Assembly (NCBI RefSeq): GCF_019243775.1
Contig: NZ_CP069157.1
Location: forward strand, 2,403,418 to 2,467,417
Direction of reading: 5' to 3'
Source of the DNA: Morganella morganii
Lineage (GTDB): Bacteria; Pseudomonadota; Gammaproteobacteria; Enterobacterales; Enterobacteriaceae
Length of the DNA: 64,000 nucleotides
The position numbers were made by a program, and so were the translations under genes. Within the stretch, counting starts at the first letter, position 1; every line of letters begins with the position of its first letter. The notes under the pieces are model-generated. The model made no database searches. It was not told the DNA's origin and saw only the letters and a list, made by a program, of their open reading frames with translations. This document shows, piece by piece, positions 1-9,340 of the stretch.

Positions 1-887
1 TGATCCTCGACGAAGCTGACCGCATGCTGGACATGGGCTTTGCCAACGATATCGAAACCATCGCCGGTGAAACCCGCTGGCGCACACAGACTATGCTGTT
101 CTCCGCCACCCTCGAAGGTCAGGCTATCCGCGATTTCGCCAAACGGATCCTGAACGAGCCGGTTGAGATCGAAGCTGACCCGTCACGCCGTGAGCGCAAA
201 AAAATCCAGCAGTTCTACCTGCGTGCCGATGACCTGGAGCACAAGAAAGCCCTGCTCGCACATTTGCTGAAACAACCGGATGTCACCAAAACGGTGGTGT
301 TTGTCCGCAAACGTGAGCGCGTGCGTGAACTGTCTGACTGGCTGCGCACACAGGATATTGTCTCCTGCTATCTTGAAGGCGAAATGGTTCAGGCGAAACG
401 CAACGAAGCCATCAGCCGTATGACTGACGGCCGTGCTACTGTGCTTATCGCCACCGATGTGGCCTCCCGCGGGATCGACATCGAAGATATCAGCCACGTA
501 TTTAACTTTGACCTGCCGCGCACCGCGGATGTCTACCTGCACCGTATCGGGCGCACCGCCCGTGCCGGACGCAAAGGGGTGGCTGTTTCACTGGTGGAAT
601 CTCACGACCAGCCGCTGCTCGGCAAAATCATCCGTTATATTGAAGAGCCGGTTAAAATGCGCGTGATTGATGAGCTACGGCCGAAAACCCGTGCGCCATC
701 GGAGAAAGCGACGCACAAGCCGTCGAAAAAAGTGCTCGCCAAGCGCAAAGAGCAGAAAATCGCTGAAACTGAGAAGAAGAAAAAAACCAAAATCCGTCAT
801 CGCGTCAGTAAAAATATCGGAAAACGACGCAAGCCAGGCGCAGATCACGCGGGACAAACTCCTGCGGCCGCTGAGCCACAGGAATAA
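1..887 (+). CDS. srmB: ATP-dependent RNA helicase SrmB, C-terminal part
   Basis: The gene enters from the left edge (reading frame starts at base 3). Visible DEAD-box motifs in order are LDEAD (motif II), FSATLEG (motif III), VLIATDVASRGIDI (motif V) and HRIGRTARAG (motif VI), followed by a Lys/Arg-rich tail of about 70 residues, which is the usual RNA-binding end of this family. SrmB acts in early 50S ribosome assembly, and the pairing with grcA downstream is the same as in E. coli. The N-terminal RecA-like domain with Walker A lies outside the window. A hairpin terminator follows 26 bases after the stop. The family assignment is firm; SrmB rather than another DEAD-box helicase is inferred from neighbours and the tail. 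Confidence 0.88.
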   Translation, partial: ILDEADRMLDMGFANDIETIAGETRWRTQTMLFSATLEGQAIRDFAKRILNEPVEIEADPSRRERKKIQQFYLRADDLEHKKALLAHLLKQPDVTKTVVFVRKRERVRELSDWLRTQDIVSCYLEGEMVQAKRNEAISRMTDGRATVLIATDVASRGIDIEDISHVFNFDLPRTADVYLHRIGRTARAGRKGVAVSLVESHDQPLLGKIIRYIEEPVKMRVIDELRPKTRAPSEKATHKPSKKVLAKRKEQKIAETEKKKKTKIRHRVSKNIGKRRKPGADHAGQTPAAAEPQE

Positions 888-913
888 ACGGAACTCCTTC
901 TCTCTGATAAAAG

Positions 914-941
914 AAAACGGACTGTCACAGTCCGTTTTTTT
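914..941. terminator. Bidirectional rho-independent terminator between srmB and the lipase-like gene
   Basis: AAACGGACT and AGTCCGTTT form a 9-bp stem around a short loop, flanked by a T run on the plus strand and an A-rich side that gives T on the minus strand. It sits between two convergent genes. Confidence 0.8.
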
Positions 942-945
942 ATGC

Positions 946-1767
946 TTACTCCCGGATTTCATCCATCTGTTCCATCGCGGTAACCACCTGCGACAGGGTA
1001 TGTGCCTTCACGCCGAGAACCAGTTTCTGCAAAACGGAATGCGCATGCTGCGGCGGATAATACTCCAGCGCTATCCGCTGCCCCAGTGCTTTCGGAAGAT
1101 CCAGCCCGTCCTGGATATGCGTGAGCCAGTCATGCTCCAGCACATAATGACGGATAAGCTCTGCCCCGCGCGCACGCGCCGTCACCAGAGAAACGCCCTC
1201 TTCCGCCAGCGTATTTTCCGCCAGCCCCGCCGCATTGAATATCACCGCCGGCTGCTGCAGCACCACAGCACAGAATGATGCCAGCCCGCCGCCGAGAGAA
1301 TGCCCGACAAACAGCCACGGACAAACGGATTGCGACAACAGATGTGCTGCCAGTGACACCGCCTCCTGATACTGCCGGGCCGGTAATCCGTGCCCCTGGC
1401 GGATATTGGTCATCATATCTGACATATCATTACTGCCCGCAAACGCCAGAATACCGGTATCACGGTAATGATAAATCATACTCTGCAGGCCGGACGGGCT
1501 GCTTAACTGCTCTTCCGTCAGCGAGAGCGAGGCCAGTGTCTGCGCATCAGAACGACTGACCCCGCCGATATCACGGCTGCCGGGCTGATAACTGTCTGAA
1601 CACAGCCGGGCCAGGGTAATATCATCGGGAAAACCATCCTGCCGGATCCCGGCGGGTGCCGGCAGCAATAAATCCGCTGCGGTTAAATGCTGCCGCTGCA
1701 AAAGGGACTGACAATGCGGCGTGGATGAGAAAGCCAGTAACTGCGAAAAATAGTGTTCAATCAACAT
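946..1767 (-). CDS. Class 3 lipase-like alpha/beta hydrolase
   Basis: A 273-residue protein with the nucleophile elbow GHSLGG at residues 155-160 (Ser157) inside a hydrophobic strand-turn-helix, preceded by an FAGSND loop and an NIRQG segment typical of class 3 lipases and of the Mbeg1/DUF2974-type hydrolases. No signal peptide or membrane segment is visible, so it is probably cytoplasmic. Candidate catalytic histidines lie in the C-terminal part (AHS and HTLSQ). The substrate cannot be told from sequence. It is convergent with srmB and transcribed away from grcA; the start at 1767 is preceded by an AGG-containing Shine-Dalgarno (GGGGAGGTATACTT). Confidence 0.72.
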   Translation of the reverse strand: MLIEHYFSQLLAFSSTPHCQSLLQRQHLTAADLLLPAPAGIRQDGFPDDITLARLCSDSYQPGSRDIGGVSRSDAQTLASLSLTEEQLSSPSGLQSMIYHYRDTGILAFAGSNDMSDMMTNIRQGHGLPARQYQEAVSLAAHLLSQSVCPWLFVGHSLGGGLASFCAVVLQQPAVIFNAAGLAENTLAEEGVSLVTARARGAELIRHYVLEHDWLTHIQDGLDLPKALGQRIALEYYPPQHAHSVLQKLVLGVKAHTLSQVVTAMEQMDEIRE

Positions 1768-1872
1768 AAGTATACCTCCCCGGATACAGAAGGCTTCACT
1801 TAACGCTATTCATCACACTGTAACAATATCATTTTTTATCAGTGAGTTACCATATCCTTATCCGTCAGACAT

Positions 1873-1899
1873 AAAAAAACCACGCCGGAGCGTGGTTTT
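1873..1899 (-). terminator. grcA rho-independent terminator
   Basis: AAAACCACGC and GCGTGGTTTT form a perfect stem around CGGA; read on the minus strand it is followed by a T run. It lies 27 bases after the grcA stop codon. Confidence 0.82.
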
Positions 1900-1925
1900 C
1901 GGAACAAGGACTATTGCCGGAACGA

Positions 1926-2309
1926 TTACAGGCTGGCAGTAAAAGTACGGGCAATAACGTCGCGCTGCTGTTCAGGAGTCAGTGAGTTGAAACGCACTGC
2001 ATAACCGGAAACACGGATAGTTAACTGCGGGTATTTTTCCGGATGGTTAACAGCATCTTCCAGAGTTTCACGACGCAGAACGTTCACGTTCAGGTGCTGA
2101 CCACCTTCAACACGGACGGTAGGCTGAACCTGTAAATTCACTTCGCGGTACTCGAAAGGACCTAATGCGGCACGGGAAACAACATCACCGTCTGCATATT
2201 GTTCTTTTGCACAGATGCAGCGTACTTCGTCTTTGCTGTCATCCAGCAGCCAGAAAGAGTTAACCAGTGCAGCGTTTTCGGATTTAGTAATTTGAATACC
2301 AGTAACCAT
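1926..2309 (-). CDS. grcA: Autonomous glycyl radical cofactor GrcA (YfiD)
   Basis: The 127-residue product has the length of E. coli GrcA. Its second half resembles the C-terminal radical domain of pyruvate formate-lyase: [18 protein letters not shown] and the radical loop [13 protein letters not shown], where the Gly of SGYAV carries the radical. GrcA replaces the oxygen-cleaved end of PflB and restores activity. A longer reading frame opens upstream at 2351, but the ATG at 2309 has GGAGG eight bases before it and matches the family start. An FNR-like site upstream fits the known anaerobic control of this gene. Confidence 0.96.
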   Translation of the reverse strand: MVTGIQITKSENAALVNSFWLLDDSKDEVRCICAKEQYADGDVVSRAALGPFEYREVNLQVQPTVRVEGGQHLNVNVLRRETLEDAVNHPEKYPQLTIRVSGYAVRFNSLTPEQQRDVIARTFTASL

Positions 2310-2418
2310 GATGACCTCCGGGTGATTCGTTATCAATTTATTGATTGTCATTTAACTTGGAATATTGGTCTAACCAATGTCTCTGCATCTTATATACCAA
2401 GAATACAGGGGTGATTCT

Positions 2419-2432
2419 TTGACATATATCAA
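2419..2432 (-). promoter_or_regulatory. FNR-type site upstream of grcA
   Basis: TTGAC-ATAT-ATCAA differs from the FNR consensus (TTGAT-N4-ATCAA) at one base. A weaker second half-match, TTGAT-TGTC-ATTTA, lies at 2341-2354. E. coli yfiD/grcA has two FNR sites, so the arrangement fits known control. The rest of the 344-bp gap between grcA and ung is AT-rich and shows no gene. Confidence 0.65.
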
Positions 2433-2653
2433 TAAAAATCATATCAATTTTTAACCGCTATGGTAAAAGTCTGTTTTAAATCAAAATTTCATTTTTGCTA
2501 TTTTCAGTTTTTTTTGTAAAAAATCAGCCATTTTCGCCCTGCCACTGCGGTTATCAGAACCGGCCCGCAAAAAAATCCCTTCTTATTTCCTAACAACGGA
2601 TAAGTCAGGTAAGCTGAATGCAACTCTTGTAATAAATGAAGGATAACGACACG

Positions 2654-3352
2654 ATGTCTGCATCACTGACCTGGCATGATGTCATCGGCCATGAGAAAAC
2701 CCAGCCCTATTTCATTGAAACACTCCGTGTTGTCGCTCATGAACGAGAAATTGGTAAGACCATTTACCCACCACAGAAAGATGTCTTTAACGCATTCCGT
2801 TATACGGAGCTGTCTGATGTGCGGGTCGTGATTCTGGGACAGGATCCGTACCACGGACCGAACCAGGCACACGGTCTCTCTTTCTCTGTGCTGCCGGGTA
2901 TTCAGCCGCCGCCGTCGCTCGTAAATATGTATAAGGAACTGGAAGCGGATATCCCGGGATTTACCCGGCCGAATCACGGCTGCCTCGTCAGCTGGGCACA
3001 ACAGGGCGTGTTACTGCTTAATACCGTGCTGACGGTTGAACGCGGCCAGGCACACTCACACGCCAAACTGGGCTGGGAAACGTTTACCGATAATGTGATT
3101 GCGGCCGTCAATGCCCATTGTGAAGGTGTGATTTTCCTGCTCTGGGGCGCACATGCCCAGCGGAAAGGCCAATACATTGATCAGCAAAAGCATGTGATAC
3201 TGAAAGCGCCACACCCGTCACCGTTATCCGCACACCGTGGTTTCCTGGGCTGCGGTCACTTCTCAAAGACCAATGCGATACTGACAGAGCGCGGTCAGGC
3301 ACCCATCGACTGGCAGCCGGTGATCCCGGCAGAGCTTCAGCCCGGCGCATAA
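2654..3352 (+). CDS. ung: Uracil-DNA glycosylase
   Basis: A 232-residue family-1 uracil-DNA glycosylase that removes uracil from DNA at the start of base excision repair. The water-activating loop GQDPYHG (catalytic Asp), the uracil-binding LLLNTVLTV strand with Asn, and the C-terminal [11 protein letters not shown] loop with the catalytic His are all intact. An ATG at 2636 is in frame, but AAGGA at 2639-2643 lies at correct distance for the ATG at 2654, and [10 protein letters not shown] aligns with the family start. It is convergent with grpE across a hairpin-rich spacer. Confidence 0.96.
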   Translation: MSASLTWHDVIGHEKTQPYFIETLRVVAHEREIGKTIYPPQKDVFNAFRYTELSDVRVVILGQDPYHGPNQAHGLSFSVLPGIQPPPSLVNMYKELEADIPGFTRPNHGCLVSWAQQGVLLLNTVLTVERGQAHSHAKLGWETFTDNVIAAVNAHCEGVIFLLWGAHAQRKGQYIDQQKHVILKAPHPSPLSAHRGFLGCGHFSKTNAILTERGQAPIDWQPVIPAELQPGA

Positions 3353-3365
3353 TACTGAGACAAAA

Positions 3366-3547
3366 ATGCCGCCCTTGCGGCGGCATGAGATTGCAGACAA
3401 AGCAGGATAAAACGGGATTTTTCCTGCTTTGTGTTATCAGCCGAAAATCAATAAATTGATTTTCCTGGTTTATTTTTACAACCTCTTTCGGCCGCCGCCA
3501 ACCCCTGCGGGTTTGTCAACGGCCTGATGCCGCCTTTGCGGCGGCAT
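3366..3547. repeat. Cluster of four strong hairpins between ung and grpE
   Basis: Two near-identical 21-base stem-loops (ATGCCGCC/GGCGGCAT arms, loops CTTGC and TTTGC) occupy 3366-3386 and 3527-3547. Between them are an 11-bp perfect stem (ACAAAGCAGGA at 3397-3407 with its complement at 3422-3432) and a 22-base perfect palindrome at 3443-3464. The outer two probably serve as terminators of the convergent genes although neither is followed by a clear T run; the role of the inner two is unknown. Confidence 0.7.
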
Positions 3548-3571
3548 TCCGTTGTTGCGTGGAAACGATCC

Positions 3572-4150
3572 TTATTTGGAGACCATCACCATCGCCGGAC
3601 GCAGCAGGCGGCCGTTTAAGGTGTAGCCTTTCTGCATCACTGTCACCACATGGTTGGACTCGTGATCCGCAGCATCCACCATACTGATGGCCTGATGCAC
3701 ATCCGGATTGAACGGCACTTTTGTCTCTTCGACCACTTCGATACCGAATTTTTTCACGGCATCCAGGAAGGATTTCAGTGTCAGTTCCAGCCCTTCCAGC
3801 ATACTTTTCTGTGCTTCATCTTCCGGATTCACCGCACTCAGTGCACGCTCCAGGTTATCAATCACAGGTAATAATTCATTAGAAAAACGTTCTAATGCAA
3901 ACTTATGGGCTTTTTCAACATCCTGTTCCATACGGCGGCGGTTGTTTTCAATCTCCGCTTTGGCGCGCAGCATCGCTTCGCGTTCCGTTTTACGGGACTC
4001 TTCCAGCTCATGCTCCAGTTCCGCAATACGGGCCTGTGCTGCTGCGGCGGCATCCGCCTGCTCCGTTTCCGGCTGCTCTGCTGCCGTGTTCAGGGTCTCC
4101 GCTGCATCTGCAACAGGTTCTTCGTGCGTTTTTTGTTCGTGACTACTCAT
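3572..4150 (-). CDS. grpE: Nucleotide exchange factor GrpE
   Basis: A 192-residue co-chaperone that releases ADP from DnaK. It has a Glu/Ala-rich disordered N-terminus, a long coiled coil ([19 protein letters not shown] onward) and the conserved C-terminal beta-wing with [11 protein letters not shown] and [14 protein letters not shown]. The frame stays open upstream to 4279, but the ATG at 4150 has CGGAGA just upstream and matches the family. A sigma-32 promoter lies 41-70 bases upstream, and nadK is divergent, the same order as in E. coli. Confidence 0.96.
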   Translation of the reverse strand: MSSHEQKTHEEPVADAAETLNTAAEQPETEQADAAAAAQARIAELEHELEESRKTEREAMLRAKAEIENNRRRMEQDVEKAHKFALERFSNELLPVIDNLERALSAVNPEDEAQKSMLEGLELTLKSFLDAVKKFGIEVVEETKVPFNPDVHQAISMVDAADHESNHVVTVMQKGYTLNGRLLRPAMVMVSK

Positions 4151-4190
4151 AAAATCTCCGCGTATTTCGCAATAATCCTGATTCTTGTTT

Positions 4191-4220
4191 ATTATGGGGA
4201 TCAAACTCAGAGATTCAAGG
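4191..4220 (-). promoter_or_regulatory. Sigma-32 heat-shock promoter of grpE
   Basis: Read on the minus strand, CCTTGAAT (4213-4220) is followed after 14 bases by CCCCATAAT (4191-4199). This matches the sigma-32 consensus (CTTGAA, 13-15 bases, CCCCATnT) almost exactly and stands upstream of a known heat-shock gene. Confidence 0.88.
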
Positions 4221-4250
4221 GAATGGCGATTAAGTGAGGCTAAAACGCAC

Positions 4251-5150
4251 ATGCTGACGGACAATACCGCAAAAAACAAATCGTTCCGCTGTATCGGAAT
4301 TGTCGGCCATCCGCGCCATCCTGAAGCGCTGGCAACACACGAACTGCTGTATCACTGGCTGTTGAAAAAAGGTCTGCGTGTGATTGTCGAAAGTGATGTT
4401 GCCGCTGAAATGCGGCTGACCGATGCTGTCACCGGCACACTGCCGGATATCGGGCAGCAGGCCGACCTGGTGATTGTGATCGGCGGGGACGGCAATATGC
4501 TCGGCGCCGCCCGTGTGCTCTCCCGCTATGGCGCGGATGTGATCGGCGTAAACCGGGGAAACCTCGGCTTTCTGACTGATCTCGCGCCAGACAATGCACT
4601 CCAGCAGCTCGACCGCGTGCTGACCGGGGAATACCACGTCGAAAAACGGTTTCTGCTCGATGCCGGGGTACTCAGCCCCAACGGCAAACTGCGCCGCAGC
4701 ACCGCGCTCAATGAAGTGGTACTCCACCCCGGAAAAGTCGCCCACATGATTGATTTTGAAGTCTATATTGATGAGCGCTTTGCCTTTTCCCAGCGTTCTG
4801 ACGGCCTGATCATCACCACCCCGACCGGCTCCACCGCCTATTCACTTTCAGCGGGCGGGCCGATCCTGACACCCAATCTTGATGCTATCGCCCTGGTACC
4901 GATGTTCCCGCACACCCTCTCCTCGCGGCCGCTGGTGATCAGCAGTCACAGCACCATTACCCTGAAATTCCCGCAGACCAATATTGACTATGAAGTCAGC
5001 TGTGACAGCCAGATAGCACTGCCGATACAGGAAGGGGATGTGGTCAGGATCAAACGCAGCAGCAAAACTCTCGATCTCATACACCCGATTGATTATAACT
5101 ATTTCAATACGTTAAGCACAAAACTCGGCTGGTCTAAAAAAATGTTCTGA
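4251..5150 (+). CDS. nadK: NAD kinase
   Basis: A 299-residue enzyme that phosphorylates NAD to NADP. The GGDG motif ([13 protein letters not shown]) carries the catalytic Asp, and [13 protein letters not shown], the [16 protein letters not shown] loop and the end STKLGWSKK are the hallmarks of the bacterial family. The frame opens at 4185, but the ATG at 4251 with GAGG at 4235-4238 gives the usual length; the first dozen residues are not conserved, so the exact start is less sure. recN follows 88 bases downstream with its own LexA site. Confidence 0.95.
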   Translation: MLTDNTAKNKSFRCIGIVGHPRHPEALATHELLYHWLLKKGLRVIVESDVAAEMRLTDAVTGTLPDIGQQADLVIVIGGDGNMLGAARVLSRYGADVIGVNRGNLGFLTDLAPDNALQQLDRVLTGEYHVEKRFLLDAGVLSPNGKLRRSTALNEVVLHPGKVAHMIDFEVYIDERFAFSQRSDGLIITTPTGSTAYSLSAGGPILTPNLDAIALVPMFPHTLSSRPLVISSHSTITLKFPQTNIDYEVSCDSQIALPIQEGDVVRIKRSSKTLDLIHPIDYNYFNTLSTKLGWSKKMF

Positions 5151-5194
5151 TTTTTTTCATTCCGCCTCTTTACCGGATACAAATCCTGATTATA

Positions 5195-5210
5195 CTGTAT
5201 GTAAAAACAG
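5195..5210 (+). promoter_or_regulatory. LexA (SOS) box of recN
   Basis: CTGTATGTAAAAACAG matches the LexA consensus CTGT-N8-ACAG, with TA before it as in the extended 20-base box. It lies 28 bases upstream of the recN start, where E. coli also has SOS boxes. Confidence 0.9.
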
Positions 5211-5238
5211 GTATGTGTATATCCACAGGAGAGGCGGC

Positions 5239-6900
5239 ATGTTAACCCAGCTCACCATTAGTCAGTTTGCCATTGTCCGCGAGTTAGAAATCGACTTCCG
5301 CGCCGGTATGTCCGCCATCACAGGTGAAACCGGTGCCGGTAAATCCATTGCCATTGATGCACTGGGATTGTGCCTCGGCAACCGCGCGGATGCCAATATG
5401 GTGCGTCCCGGCGCTAACCGCGCTGATATCTGCGCCCGCTTCTCTCTGAAAGATACCCCGGCTGCCCGTCTCTGGCTGGAGGAACACCAACTGGATGATA
5501 ATCAGGAATGCCTGCTGCGCCGCACTATCAACAGCGACGGGCGTTCCCGTGGTTTTATCAACGGCACAGCCGTACCGCTGTCACAACTGCGTGAGCTCGG
5601 CACACTGCTGATCCAAATCCACGGACAGCATGCCCATCAGCATCTGCTGGAAAGCAGTCACCAGAAAATTCTGCTGGATACCTATGCCAACCAGGGCTTA
5701 CTGCTCGGTGAAATGAAAAAAGCCTGGCAACAATGGCACAACGCTTGTCAGGCACTGGCGCTCTATCAGCAGCAGGCACTGGAGCGGGAAGCCCGCCGGC
5801 AACTGGTTGATTATCACCTGAAAGAACTCGGTGAATTTGAACCCCGTGAAGGGGAATTTCCGGATATTGATGCGGAATATAAACGCCTGGCGAATGCCGG
5901 TCAGTTTCTGAGCCTGAGTCAGGGCACCTTAAACATTCTCAGTGAAAATGATGAAAACAACATTATCAGCATGCTCAATCATGCCCGTCATGAACTCAGC
6001 GAACTGATCTCACTGGATGAAAGCCTGTCCCCGTTACTGACCATGCTGGAAGAAGCCGCCATTCAGGTGGATGAAGTCAGCAATGAACTGCGTCACTACA
6101 GTAACCGCGTGGATCTCGATCCAAACCGGCTGTATGAACTTGAGCAACGAATCTCCCGTTACATCAGCCTGAGCCGTAAACACCACACCACGCCGGAAGA
6201 ATTATATGTTCTGTATGCACAGTTGCAGGAAGAGCAGCAGATGCAGCAGGAGAGTGAACAGCACAGCGAAGAACTGAGTCGCGAAGCGGAACAATATTAT
6301 CAGCAGGCGCTGACAATCGCACAGCAGTTACATATGGTCAGAGAACACTACGCCGCTGAACTGAGTGAGCTTATCACACAGAGCATGCACCATTTATCCA
6401 TGCCGCACGGCCGCTTTACCGCTGATGTGATTTTTACCCCGGAACAACTGAGTATGGACGGCGCGAGCAGAGTTGAATTTAATGTCACCACCAACCCGGG
6501 ACAGCCTCATCAGGCACTGGCGAAAGTGGCATCCGGCGGGGAGTTATCCCGTATTGCCCTGGCAATTCAGGTGATCACCGCGAAGAAAATGGACACTCCG
6601 GCACTGATTTTCGACGAAGTGGATGTGGGGATCAGCGGCCCGACAGCCGCTATCGTCGGGAAACTGCTGCGTGAACTGGGCGAATCCACACAGGTCATGT
6701 GTGTGACTCACTTACCACAGGTTGCGGGTTGCGGACATCAGCACTACTTTGTCAGCAAACACACCAACGGCACGGAAACTGAAACCGCCATGCAGTTGCT
6801 GGATAAAAAAGCACGGGTACAGGAACTGGCCCGGTTACTTGCCGGAACTGCCGTCACCAAAAATACCCTTGCCAGCGCAAAAGAATTGCTGGCAGCATGA
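5239..6900 (+). CDS. recN: DNA repair protein RecN
   Basis: A 553-residue SMC-like ATPase of double-strand break repair, exactly the E. coli length. Walker A is GETGAGKS near residue 30, a central coiled-coil section of about 300 residues follows, then the ABC signature [12 protein letters not shown] and Walker [14 protein letters not shown] near the C-terminus. The ATG at 5239 is preceded by GGAGAGGCGGC. The upstream frame to 5215 runs through the promoter and is not expected to be translated. SOS control is shown by the LexA box. Confidence 0.97.
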   Translation: MLTQLTISQFAIVRELEIDFRAGMSAITGETGAGKSIAIDALGLCLGNRADANMVRPGANRADICARFSLKDTPAARLWLEEHQLDDNQECLLRRTINSDGRSRGFINGTAVPLSQLRELGTLLIQIHGQHAHQHLLESSHQKILLDTYANQGLLLGEMKKAWQQWHNACQALALYQQQALEREARRQLVDYHLKELGEFEPREGEFPDIDAEYKRLANAGQFLSLSQGTLNILSENDENNIISMLNHARHELSELISLDESLSPLLTMLEEAAIQVDEVSNELRHYSNRVDLDPNRLYELEQRISRYISLSRKHHTTPEELYVLYAQLQEEQQMQQESEQHSEELSREAEQYYQQALTIAQQLHMVREHYAAELSELITQSMHHLSMPHGRFTADVIFTPEQLSMDGASRVEFNVTTNPGQPHQALAKVASGGELSRIALAIQVITAKKMDTPALIFDEVDVGISGPTAAIVGKLLRELGESTQVMCVTHLPQVAGCGHQHYFVSKHTNGTETETAMQLLDKKARVQELARLLAGTAVTKNTLASAKELLAA

Positions 6901-7022
6901 CAAACAAGCTGATTTCATCTAACTTTTATGCGATCCTGCGGTCATAGAAAAATGTAAAGGTTTTCAATTTGATTATTGTCGATTATCATCGTCACAAAGA
7001 ATCCTAAAGGAATGAAATCACC

Positions 7023-7409
7023 ATGCGTTGTAAATTGCTGATTGCCGCAACGACATCTTTGTTGCTGTTAACTGCCGGTTGTTCCACTCTGGAGCGTGTC
7101 GTTTACCGCCCGGATATCAACCAGGGTAACTACCTGACACCGGCAGACGTGGCGAAGATCCAGAAAGGAATGACCCAACAGCAAGTCGCCTATACACTCG
7201 GTACCCCGATGTTACGTGACCCGTTCGGAACACAGACCTGGTATTATGTCTTCCGCCGTGAACCGGGCCATGAGCCGGTGAAACAGGAAACACTGACACT
7301 GGTCTTTGACTCAGCCGGTACACTGAGCCAAATCACGAACACCAATTACAAGCCTGACGGCGGTGACGAAACAGCAAGTGAAATCGCCAGTGAGACTGTC
7401 ACTGACTGA
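7023..7409 (+). CDS. bamE: Outer membrane assembly lipoprotein BamE (SmpA)
   Basis: A 128-residue lipoprotein of the BAM complex that folds outer-membrane proteins. It has a signal peptide ending in the lipobox LTAGC (Cys20), then the BamE fold with [31 protein letters not shown] and TWYYVFRR. The C-terminal extension is acidic and not conserved. AAAGGAATG precedes the start at suitable spacing. In E. coli the next gene is rnfH; here rnfH lies 17 kb away and the spacer has been filled by accessory genes. Confidence 0.95.
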   Translation: MRCKLLIAATTSLLLLTAGCSTLERVVYRPDINQGNYLTPADVAKIQKGMTQQQVAYTLGTPMLRDPFGTQTWYYVFRREPGHEPVKQETLTLVFDSAGTLSQITNTNYKPDGGDETASEIASETVTD

Positions 7410-7450
7410 TCACCTGTTGTCACGCTGAAACAACGTGTGGTTAACAACAA

Positions 7451-7487
7451 AAAACCCGCTGATATATTACAGATCAGCGGGTTTTGT
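7451..7487 (+). terminator. bamE rho-independent terminator
   Basis: AAAACCCGCTGAT pairs with ATCAGCGGGTTTT (7473-7484) around a nine-base loop and ends in a T-rich stretch, 41 bases after the bamE stop. Confidence 0.87.
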
Positions 7488-7837
7488 TCATTTATCTGTT
7501 CCGGTTTGGTGTTACTGACTGGTGTCACCGGCCAGCCCGCCGCACACAATCCATTCATTGGATTTATAACGAATAATTATTCATCACCATGATTTATCAC
7601 TCTCCGGTATTTTATCTGTTCCATCCTGGTAATAATCATGATACTCAAACATTACTTTCCTTATATTTCCGCCAATTAGCCGGAGATATATTATTTACCA
7701 GGGTAACCACACTATAAAAACGGATATAAATCATTAGTATAATTAACTTTTCAGAAATATCTCACTGACCGATAGTATCGTGCTAGTATTCACGATTATT
7801 TTATTTTCACGCATGTTTAATAAGTAAGGTTAATGGC
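7488..7837. other. AT-rich spacer at the left edge of the accessory block
   Basis: 350 bases with no convincing gene. This is the junction where rnfH would stand in E. coli. No copy of the tmRNA 3' end was noticed here by eye. AAGTAAGG at 7822-7829 provides a weak ribosome binding site for the next gene. Confidence 0.5.
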
Positions 7838-9109
7838 ATGTCTAATCGCTTAAAGCTACAGGACGGAAAAACGCTGACTCTTGCGTCTTTGGGTGGTGCG
7901 CTGGAATTTTACGATTTTATCGTATTCCTCACCTTCGCACCCTTTTTGCAGACACTCTTCTTTCCGAGTGACTCACCGCTGCTTTCGAGTATCATGACCT
8001 ATCTGACCTATGCGGTCGCTTATTTTGTCCGCCCGCTCAGCGGCGTGATAATGGCACATTTCGGCGACCTGATTGGCCGCAAAAAAATGTTTATGCTCTC
8101 CCTGTTCCTGATGGCGATCCCAACCCTGCTGATCGGCCTGCTGCCGACCTATGAGCAGATTGGCTATGCCGCGCCGGTCTTGCTGCTGATTATGCGTCTG
8201 TTACAGGGCATCGCATTAGGCGGAGAAGTGCCGAGTGCACACGTCTTTGTCACCGAGCATGTCCCGCAGAACCGTATCGGTCTGGCGAACAGTATGATTG
8301 CCAGCGGCCTGACATTCGGCGTGGTTATCGGCCATTTCGCGGCTTACCTGATTTACACCAATTTCAGCAATGACCAGATCTTAAGTTTTGCATGGCGTTA
8401 TCCGTTTATCTGCGGCGGGGTTTTAGGCCTGATTGCCGTGTATTTACGCCGCTATCTGCGTGAAACACCGGTATTCCTGGAGATGAAAAAGCGCAAAGAA
8501 CTGATTGATATGCCAATCAAAGAGGTATTGAAGAGCTACAAACCTGCCACGATGATCTCTATTCTTGCCACCTGGCTGCTGACCACCGGTGTGGTTCTGG
8601 TCGTCCTGGCACCAAACCTGATGAAATCCGATATCTTTAAAATCGACCCGGAATTTGTCAGTAAAATTGCCATCCTCGCCACCGTCATGAACATGGTCGG
8701 CAGTATTATTGCGGGGATTGTGTCCGATAAACTCGGCATCCGCAAAACTGTTGTGATATACAGCATCCTGCTCGCCGCCACCAGCTATGCCTTCTTTAAT
8801 TCCCTGGGCAGCGGTGACCACACCACGATCGGCTTCTTATATTCCCTGGCCGCCCTGTTCCTGGGTCTGGTTGCCTGTGTGCCGATTATTATTATCAAAC
8901 TGTTCCCGGCCAATATCCGCTTAAGCGGCATCGGGTTCTCTTATAACATCGGTAACGCCCTGTTCGCCGGACTGACCACCTTCACCGTACCGGTTATCGC
9001 TGAACACGTTAACCCGATGTTTATCGCCTACTATATTCTGTTCCTCTGTGCTCTCGGCCTGTTTATCAGCTTCTGCCTCGGCAAAAAATCGATGAAGTTT
9101 TATGTCTGA
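7838..9109 (+). CDS. MFS transporter, metabolite:H+ symporter type (ProP/ShiA-like)
   Basis: A 423-residue inner-membrane protein with about twelve hydrophobic segments. The opening SLGGALEFYDFIVF, the loop-2 motif GDLIGRKKMF and RLLQGIALGGEVPSA in helix 4 are typical of the metabolite:H+ symporter branch that includes ProP, ShiA and KgtP. The substrate (osmolyte, dicarboxylate or aromatic acid) cannot be decided. It stands alone between the bamE terminator and its own terminator. Confidence 0.8.
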   Translation: MSNRLKLQDGKTLTLASLGGALEFYDFIVFLTFAPFLQTLFFPSDSPLLSSIMTYLTYAVAYFVRPLSGVIMAHFGDLIGRKKMFMLSLFLMAIPTLLIGLLPTYEQIGYAAPVLLLIMRLLQGIALGGEVPSAHVFVTEHVPQNRIGLANSMIASGLTFGVVIGHFAAYLIYTNFSNDQILSFAWRYPFICGGVLGLIAVYLRRYLRETPVFLEMKKRKELIDMPIKEVLKSYKPATMISILATWLLTTGVVLVVLAPNLMKSDIFKIDPEFVSKIAILATVMNMVGSIIAGIVSDKLGIRKTVVIYSILLAATSYAFFNSLGSGDHTTIGFLYSLAALFLGLVACVPIIIIKLFPANIRLSGIGFSYNIGNALFAGLTTFTVPVIAEHVNPMFIAYYILFLCALGLFISFCLGKKSMKFYV

Positions 9110-9140
9110 TAACGATATCTGATAACAAAGCGCAGTAATA

Positions 9141-9169
9141 AAAAAACAGGGAATACTCCCTGTTTTTTT
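9141..9169 (+). terminator. Rho-independent terminator after the MFS gene
   Basis: AAAAAACAGGGA pairs perfectly with TCCCTGTTTTTT around ATAC and continues in T. Confidence 0.88.
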
Positions 9170-9340
9170 ATCTCTCCGTATATCGTTTTACTGCATATTT
9201 TCCGGATATATAACGATATATCATTACACTGTAGTGCCATTTTTATCTTAATTATTCTCTCGGTTATAGTGTCTTGCCTTTCCCCAAAAAGGATGGAACG
9301 ATGACTGTCAGTGAATATTCTCTCTGATTAAGGATAAACA

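Noticed and set aside
3708..4152. Long plus-strand frames over grpE
   Set aside because: Antisense shadows of a conserved gene with low-complexity Ser/Cys-rich translation.
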